The notes under the pieces are model-generated. The model had not been told where the DNA came from. It ran no database searches and saw only the letters and a list, made by a program, of their open reading frames with translations. From assembly GCF_003385845.1 (NCBI RefSeq), contig NZ_QRDJ01000006.1:124001-188000 (forward strand): a stretch of 64,000 bases of DNA. The letters run 5' to 3'. Both the position numbers and the translations under genes were made by a program. The stretch comes from Kushneria indalinina DSM 14324. GTDB taxonomy: Bacteria > Pseudomonadota > Gammaproteobacteria > Pseudomonadales > Halomonadaceae. Positions within the stretch are counted from its first letter, which is position 1; each line of letters begins with the position of its first letter. Below, in pieces: positions 59,672 to 64,000 of the stretch.

Positions 59672-62600
59672 ATGCGCCTGACATCGATCAAACTGGTCGG
59701 CTTCAAATCCTTTGTCGACCCGGTGACGGTCCCCTTTGATACCGACATGACGGCCATCGTTGGGCCCAACGGCTGTGGCAAGTCCAATGTCATCGATGCC
59801 GTGCGCTGGGTGATGGGCGAATCGTCGGCCAAATACCTGCGCGGCGAATCGATGGCCGATGTCATCTTTAACGGCTCGACCGGACGCAAGCCGGTCGGTC
59901 AGGCCTCGATCGAGCTCACCTTTGACAATCGCGAAGGCAAGCTGGGCGGGGCCTGGTCACAGTACGCCGAAATCGCCGTGCGCCGTCTGGTCACCCGCGA
60001 TGGTCAGTCCCAGTACTTCTTCAACGGCCAGAAATGCCGCCGCCGCGATATCGCCGATCTCTTTTTGGGTACCGGGCTGGGCCCGCGCTCCTACGCCATC
60101 ATCGGCCAGGGCATGATCTCGCGGCTGGTCGAGGCGCGCCCGGAGGAGCTGCGCGCCACCCTGGAAGAGGCCGCCGGCATCTCGCGCTACAAGGAGCGGC
60201 GCCGCGAAACCGAAAATCGCATGCGTCGCACCACCGAAAACCTCGAGCGACTCGACGATCTGCGCGAGGAGCTCGACAAGCAGCTCGAGCGACTCAAGCG
60301 CCAGGCCGAGGCCGCCCGACGTTACCGCGAGCTGAAAGGGCGCGAGCATCGCCTCAAGGGCGAGCTGGCCCTGATTCGCGCCCGCGCCCTTCGTGAGCAG
60401 CAGCGCACGCGCGAGACCCGGGTCCGCGAGCTTGAAAACAGCGTCGAGCGCAACGTGCTCGGCATGCGCGAAAGCGAGAATCGCCTCGAACACTCCCGCA
60501 GCCAGCATGACGCGCTGGCAGAGACGCTGGATGCGCGCCAGCGCGCCTTCTATGACACCGGCGCGGCCATCGCGCGTCTGGAGCAGCAGCTTGAAAGTGC
60601 CCGGGCCCGTGAGCAGCAAAGCGAGGCCGACATTGCCGCCATCGATCGTGACCTGACCGATCTTGCTCGTCTGGCCGGGGAAGACGAGGTTCGCTATCAG
60701 AAAATCACCACCCGCCTTGAAGCATTGGCCCCCGAGCTGGACGCCGCGCGTGAGGCTTACGAGATGGCCGAGGCCGGGCTTGAAGAGGCAACCGAGCGCG
60801 AGCAGGCCGCACTGGAAGCCTGGGAGGCCTTCAACGAGCAGCACCAGCAGGCCACTCGCAGCGCCGAGCGCGCCCAGAGCGAGGTGCAGCGTCTCGAGGG
60901 CGTGATCAACGATCTCAATGCGCGCATTGCTCAGCGTCAGAAGCAGCGCGACGAACTGCCCGAGCAGGCAGCGCTCACTGAAGCGCGCGAGATGGCGGCC
61001 GAGCAGCTGGCGGAAATGGATCTCGAGATCGAGGCGGATGAGGCGCGACGGCTTGAACTGAGACACGCCCTGGATGACGTGGAGGCCCGGCTTCAGACGC
61101 TGGGCACCTCACGCGATGACCACCATGCCCGGCGCAGTGCCCTGCAGGGGGAGCGCGCCTCGCTTGAAGCCCTGATTCGCGCCGCGCTGGACAGCGGCGA
61201 TGAGGCCCTTGATGCCCATCTGGACGCGCATGATCTTGCCGGCGCGCCACAGCTTGCTGAGCGCCTCCAGGTCGACAGCGGCTGGGAGGCGGCGGTCGAT
61301 GCAGTGCTGAAGCCCTGGCTGGCGGCCCGTACCACCGATATGGTCCGCGCGCAGGCGGCGGTGCAAACCCTGGCAGGGGGCGCGCTGACGCTGGTCGACG
61401 ACACTCTGTCGGCCTCTCCGGTGCCGGCGGGCTCGCTGGCGGCCCGAGTTACCGGTGCCGAGGCGCTGGGCGAAGTGCTGGGGCAGGTCAAAACGGCCGA
61501 GGATGATGACAGCGCCTGGCAAGCGCGTGAGCATCTGACGTTCGGGGAGAGCGTGATTGCGCCTTCCGGGCTCTGGCTGGGCCGCCACTGGGCGCATCGC
61601 AAAATCGATGATGACCAGACCGGCAGTGTCGTGGCCAATCGCCAGCGTCGCGATCGCATCGATGCCGAGCTTGCCGAGCTGGACGAGCAGATGGCCTTTG
61701 ATGAGGCGCAGATCGAGCAGCTTCGCAGCCAGCGCAGCCGGGACAGTGAGGCGCTGGAGGCGCTCTACGCGCATCAGCGCGAGCAGCAGCAAAGGCGTCA
61801 GCAGCAGGCGCTGGAAGCCTCACAGCTGGGCACCCGGCTTGAGCATCTGCGCAGTCGTGACAGCGAGCTGGAAGAAGAGCTTGCGGGCCTGCGTGAGCAG
61901 CTCGAGGAGCAGCGTCTCAATCATGAGCAGGCACGCGAGCAGTGCGACCAGGCGCTGGACGCCCTTGAGGGCAATGACGCCCAGCGTCAGCAGCTGGAGC
62001 GACAGCGCCGTGAATCCCGCGAGGCGCGCGAGGCCGTTAACGCCCGTCTGGCGCCGTCGCGTGAGGCCATCAATACCCTGGAGCTTGAACGTCAGCGATT
62101 GAGCACGGAGCTTCAGGGCATCGAGGGTCAGCGTGCCCGCGCCGGGGATCAGCGCGCGCGTCTTGAGGAAAAGCGCGAGATGCTGCGAGCGCAGCGTGAA
62201 GAGGCGCTCGAGCCGCTTGAAACGCTGCGCGAATCGCTTGATGAGTCCCTGCATCAGCGCACGTGTGAGGAGCAGCTGCTCAACGAGTGTCGTGATGAGG
62301 CCAGTGCCATCGGCAATACCATGCGAGAGCTCGAGCAGAAGCGTCAGGAGCACGAGCGCGAGCTGGAGACGCTGCGTGAGCAGCTGGAAGCCGAGCGCAT
62401 GGATGTTCAGGCGCTGCGCCTCAAGGCCGAAGCCCAGGAGCAGCAGATCACGGAGCTGGGCCACGACAGTGCGGCCCTGGAAGAGGGGCTGGCCGCCGGT
62501 GCCGGTGAGCAGGTGTGGCAGGACGAGCTCGAATCGGTCAGCGACAAGATTCGTCGTCTGGGGGCGATCAACCTGGCCGCCATCGAAGAATATGAGCAGC

Positions 62601-63172
62601 AGCTTGAGCGGCGGGACTATCTTCAGGGTCAGCATGATGAGCTGACCGAGGCGCTGGATACCCTCAGTCAGGCGATCAAAAAGATCGATCAGGAGACGCG
62701 CACGCGCTTTCGTCAGGTCTTTGAAGAGGTCAACGAACGTCTGGGTGAGCTCTTTCCCCGCGTGTTTGGCGGCGGGGCCGCCTGGCTGACCATGACCGGC
62801 GAGGACCTGCTGGAAACCGGGGTGGCCATCATGGCCACACCGCCGGGCAAGAAAAACAGCACCATTCATCTGCTCTCGGGCGGAGAAAAGACGCTGACGG
62901 CGTTGTCTCTGGTATTTGCGATCTTCCAGCTCAATCCGGCACCCTTTTGCATGCTCGATGAGGTGGATGCCCCGCTGGATGATGCCAACGTGGGCCGCTA
63001 TGCAAAACTCGTGCGTGAGATGTCACAAAACGTGCAGTTTATCTACATTACACACAACAAGATTGCCATGGAGGCAGCAGACCGCCTGATGGGCGTCACC
63101 ATGCAGGAGCCGGGCGTGTCGCGTCTGGTATCGGTGGGCGTGGAAGAGGCCGCCGAACTTGCACAGGCGTGA
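59672..63172 (+). CDS. smc: Chromosome segregation protein SMC
   Basis: A 1166-residue SMC ATPase that compacts and orients the chromosome. The N-terminal head has GFKSFVDP and Walker A GPNGCGKSN (residues 31-39). Two long coiled coils rich in Glu, Gln, Arg and Leu surround a hinge domain (about residues 500-630). The C-terminal head carries the ABC signature LLSGGEKTLTALSLVFAI and Walker B MLDEVDAPLDDANVG, ending in ITHNKIAME. Length is normal. zipA follows, an arrangement also seen in Pseudomonas. Confidence 0.97.
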   Translation: MRLTSIKLVGFKSFVDPVTVPFDTDMTAIVGPNGCGKSNVIDAVRWVMGESSAKYLRGESMADVIFNGSTGRKPVGQASIELTFDNREGKLGGAWSQYAEIAVRRLVTRDGQSQYFFNGQKCRRRDIADLFLGTGLGPRSYAIIGQGMISRLVEARPEELRATLEEAAGISRYKERRRETENRMRRTTENLERLDDLREELDKQLERLKRQAEAARRYRELKGREHRLKGELALIRARALREQQRTRETRVRELENSVERNVLGMRESENRLEHSRSQHDALAETLDARQRAFYDTGAAIARLEQQLESARAREQQSEADIAAIDRDLTDLARLAGEDEVRYQKITTRLEALAPELDAAREAYEMAEAGLEEATEREQAALEAWEAFNEQHQQATRSAERAQSEVQRLEGVINDLNARIAQRQKQRDELPEQAALTEAREMAAEQLAEMDLEIEADEARRLELRHALDDVEARLQTLGTSRDDHHARRSALQGERASLEALIRAALDSGDEALDAHLDAHDLAGAPQLAERLQVDSGWEAAVDAVLKPWLAARTTDMVRAQAAVQTLAGGALTLVDDTLSASPVPAGSLAARVTGAEALGEVLGQVKTAEDDDSAWQAREHLTFGESVIAPSGLWLGRHWAHRKIDDDQTGSVVANRQRRDRIDAELAELDEQMAFDEAQIEQLRSQRSRDSEALEALYAHQREQQQRRQQQALEASQLGTRLEHLRSRDSELEEELAGLREQLEEQRLNHEQAREQCDQALDALEGNDAQRQQLERQRRESREAREAVNARLAPSREAINTLELERQRLSTELQGIEGQRARAGDQRARLEEKREMLRAQREEALEPLETLRESLDESLHQRTCEEQLLNECRDEASAIGNTMRELEQKRQEHERELETLREQLEAERMDVQALRLKAEAQEQQITELGHDSAALEEGLAAGAGEQVWQDELESVSDKIRRLGAINLAAIEEYEQQLERRDYLQGQHDELTEALDTLSQAIKKIDQETRTRFRQVFEEVNERLGELFPRVFGGGAAWLTMTGEDLLETGVAIMATPPGKKNSTIHLLSGGEKTLTALSLVFAIFQLNPAPFCMLDEVDAPLDDANVGRYAKLVREMSQNVQFIYITHNKIAMEAADRLMGVTMQEPGVSRLVSVGVEEAAELAQA

Positions 63173-63393
63173 CATCACGGGCGAACGCTTCCGGGATCCT
63201 GAATGCCGGGACCTGGCCGCGGGGAGTTTCGCAGGGATATAATCGAAGGGCGATTGCGCAATATGGCTTGTTAACGTCATATTGCTGTCATCGGACGACA
63301 ACTTTCACACCGTGAAGGACATTCGTCCATTTATTCGAAAGGCGATCGCGCCATGTCCGGGTTTGGCATGGTGCCAACAACAGGCATGATTAC

Positions 63394-64000
63394 ATGGAAT
63401 TGAGAGAGTGGCTCATTATCCTGGGGCTGGTTCTCGTCGCCATTATTCTGGTGGACGGTATACGGCGCCTGCAGCGCCAGCGGCGTGGCCTGCGCATGGA
63501 TCTTTCACGCGATATCGATCGCAGCGCACCGGCACGCGATCAGGAAGATATCGAGCGTGAAGAGCGCATGAACTGGGAGCTGCCCAACGGCGGCGCCCGC
63601 GTGATCTCCCCGGAGGAGCACGAGTTCGATGATCGTTTCGATGAGCCCGTCATGGCGCCACGGGAGCGGGATATCGATCGTGCTCATGACGACGATGACC
63701 TTGATGATGAGCGCGATATGCCGGCCTACCGGGCTCGCGAGCCTCGTCCCGCGTCGCGTGAATTTGATGACCCCTCGGATCATGAGTACGAGGATGACGA
63801 CGTGATGGACGAGCCGCCGCGTCGTCGCGATGAGTTTGCCCGTCGCCTGAAGTCGGTCTTTCCGTTCGGCGAAGGCAAGCGTGAGCCGCGCCAGGAGGCG
63901 CGTCCGACCGAGACACGTCGCGACAAGGCCCCGTCGATGTCCGAGCGCCCGGCCTATCGCGATGATGAGCTGGATGACGAGGATCCCCTCTTTGCCCGCA
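63394..64000 (+). CDS. zipA: Cell division protein ZipA (5' part, runs off the window)
   Basis: At least 202 codons of ZipA, the membrane tether for FtsZ. The N-terminal membrane anchor reads MELREWLIILGLVLVAIILV, followed by a basic DGIRRLQRQRRGLRMDL and then a long, highly charged Asp/Glu/Arg linker, as expected for the unstructured region. The C-terminal FtsZ-binding domain lies beyond the window edge. It follows smc by 221 bases, as in Pseudomonas. The linker is more acidic than in enterobacteria, fitting a halophile. Confidence 0.93.
   Translation, partial: MELREWLIILGLVLVAIILVDGIRRLQRQRRGLRMDLSRDIDRSAPARDQEDIEREERMNWELPNGGARVISPEEHEFDDRFDEPVMAPRERDIDRAHDDDDLDDERDMPAYRAREPRPASREFDDPSDHEYEDDDVMDEPPRRRDEFARRLKSVFPFGEGKREPRQEARPTETRRDKAPSMSERPAYRDDELDDEDPLFAR

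Overview
The window looks like chromosomal core sequence from a halophilic gammaproteobacterium of the Halomonadaceae (Halomonas, Kushneria or Chromohalobacter type). The inference rests on high GC content, an ectoine-degradation cluster (doeA, doeB, doeX), a choline BCCT transporter, two very acidic exported proteins, and a Pseudomonas-like gene order pyrG-kdsA-eno / fdxA-mutS-cinA-recA-recX. I see no insertion sequences, prophage, CRISPR array, toxin-antitoxin locus or rRNA operon. Gene density is high and nearly every gene falls in a known family.

Layout. 1-7 kb: two paralogous Asp-rich secreted proteins, a short ModE-like regulator with modABC (molybdate uptake), an agmatinase-family ureohydrolase and a CHASE4-HAMP-GGDEF diguanylate cyclase. 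7-12.5 kb: a periplasmic purine nucleoside permease-like protein, a PhoD-like phosphatase and a histidine phosphatase. 11.5-18.4 kb: the fructose PTS, with fruR (Cra) divergent from fruB-fruK-fruA; FruB carries EIIA, HPr and EI in one chain, so uptake and phosphorylation to fructose 1,6-bisphosphate are encoded in one operon. 18.5-23 kb: an NSS transporter, betT with a palindromic BetI-like operator, and a macrodomain protein. 23.4-29.5 kb: gluconokinase, then a leftward sugar cluster (aldose dehydrogenase, aldose epimerase, MFS sugar/H+ symporter, GntR regulator, SMP-30 lactonase) suited to oxidising galactose or arabinose through the lactone. 29.5-36 kb: a DUF3108 protein, ghrA, corA, and a chemosensory pair (a protein with three CheW domains and a soluble receptor with four PAS domains). 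36-40 kb: doeA-doeB and doeX, interrupted by a convergent EamA-family permease. 40-64 kb: housekeeping genes pyrG, kdsA, eno, fdxA, mutS, pncC, recA, recX, alaS, lysC, csrA, three tRNAs, dusC, a ggt-like gene, an IMPACT/YigZ protein, a LexA-like S24 peptidase without a DNA-binding domain, smc, and the start of zipA.

The most interesting non-coding signal is the eno-fdxA gap (44095-44661). It contains a compact run of six GGA motifs, at least two of them in hairpin loops, ending in a strong intrinsic terminator. This is the architecture of a CsrA/RsmA-sequestering sRNA of the RsmZ type, and in Pseudomonas rsmZ also lies next to fdxA. The csrA gene is about 10 kb away in the same window. Other points worth a second look are the exact 122-residue fourfold PAS repeat, the paired Asp-rich proteins, the HTH-less LexA-like peptidase, and a recurring intergenic element containing TCCTGGAC / GACCNNGGTC upstream of carbohydrate genes.
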